Assembly: GCA_040757295.1 (NCBI GenBank)
Contig: JBFLXH010000063.1
Span: 1 to 12,662, forward strand
Reading direction: 5' to 3'
Length of the DNA: 12,662 nucleotides
Source: JAGXSE01 sp040757295
Lineage (GTDB): Bacteria > Bacillota > PH28-bin88
Each line of letters opens with the position of its first letter. Within the stretch, counting starts at the first letter, position 1. Of the stretch, positions 12,225 to 12,662 are shown one piece after another. The notes below the pieces were generated by a model that worked only from the letters and a program-made list of their open reading frames with translations, searched no databases and was not told where the DNA came from. A program made the translations under genes and the position numbers.

Positions 12225-12452
12225 CAAGATAGGGAGAACTCATAATATCGTTATGGTACTCCAGCGGTGAGCGGTAACCAATACTGGAGTGGAGCCTCAC
12301 CTCATTGTAGTAACGCATGAATTCTGTAATAACCTGATATGCCTCGGCAAAGCTTTCAAATTCATGTAATCGTAGACAATCTTCTTCTAAGATGCTATGG
12401 AATGCCTCTATGAAAAGGCACTGGTTCTTTCAGCACCCACACCATAATTGGG
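12187..12452 (-). pseudogene. C-terminal fragment of an IS3-family transposase
   Basis: Minus strand reads IEAFHSILEEDCLRLHEFES, FAEAYQVITEFMRYYNEVRL, HSSIGYRSPLEY, the end of the DDE integrase core of IS3-family OrfB, including the last catalytic Glu region (ESFH-type, here EAFHSILEED) and the YNxxRxHSSxGYxSP motif. The part just upstream (PNYGVGAERTSAF) is in another frame; the shift falls in the T-run at 12412-12416. No earlier part of the transposase is present, so it cannot be functional. Confidence 0.8.
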
Positions 12453-12662
12453 GATAAATTTATGTTCTTATTATATTTAATAAATACAAGCAAACTCTCA
12501 TTGTTATCGTGGCTTGCGTTCCATTTCCCACATCGGTTATTCCGAAATAATAGTTATCCCGACAAATGGTCCGTTAAATACAAAAAAAGCCATGATAACC
12601 GCATGTGCTTTTCAAAATCATGTACAAAGTCGGAATAACAATAATCCCTCTATCCTCTACAA
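12453..12662. other. Right-edge segment with repeated GTTATYCCGA sequences, no assignable gene
   Basis: GTTATTCCGA at 12536-12545 and GTTATCCCGAC at 12553-12563 are direct repeats 17 bases apart, and GTCGGAATAAC at 12629-12639 is the inverted copy. On the minus strand, short open stretches look protein-like (FEKHMRLSWLFLYLTDHLSG, then in another frame DNYYFGITDVGNGTQATITM), which could be one gene with a frameshift, but I recognise no family. Confidence 0.35.

Noticed and set aside
12200..12235. LMGHSMGGLLA, which looks like the GxSxG elbow of an alpha/beta hydrolase
   Set aside because: It lies in the overlap between the transposase tail and the small unknown gene, and no hydrolase strands or catalytic Asp/His surround it.

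Overview
The window looks like an accessory region of a Gram-positive anaerobe of the Clostridia/Desulfotomaculia type. This is an inference from strong AGGAGG-type ribosome binding sites with GTG and TTG starts, a lipoprotein with a short Gram-positive signal, a membrane LuxR regulator and degraded insertion sequences. No rRNA, tRNA or CRISPR array was seen.

Region 1 (1-2120) is a mosaic of broken genes. It holds a 5'-truncated membrane PAS/GAF sensor (minus, running off the left edge), the start of an IS21-type istB gene, an apparently intact GbsR/MarR-like regulator, the first ~56 codons of a NAD(P)-binding NmrA/epimerase-like gene coupled to it, an opposite-strand remnant of an N6-adenine DNA methylase, and a short UvrB-like tail.

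Region 2 (2174-3735, minus strand) is a small two-gene unit: a Ser/Thr/Gln-rich protein ending in a glycine-zipper hydrophobic tail (split by a one-base frameshift), followed 21 bp later by a 223-residue protein with nested internal repeats. It has its own promoter and terminator and resembles a toxin/partner pair. A solo IS256-like terminal repeat lies just upstream.

Region 3 (3832-9993, minus strand) is the best-preserved part. Five tightly packed genes encode two small membrane proteins, a 764-residue lipoprotein with a ZU5-like domain, a double zinc-ribbon membrane protein and another two-helix membrane protein. A 12-helix MFS-like protein fused to a LuxR DNA-binding domain lies immediately upstream, separated from them by a terminator. 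This looks like an undescribed envelope system with its own membrane-bound regulator.

Region 4 (10231-12662, minus strand) is a defence/prophage scrap heap: a RelB/RelE toxin-antitoxin pair with a clear promoter and palindromic operator, the tail of a phage terminase large subunit, an intact Fic AMP-transferase with a promoter carrying a 16-bp palindrome, an unidentified broken small gene, the frameshifted end of an IS3-family transposase, and an unassigned right edge with repeated GTTATYCCGA sequences.
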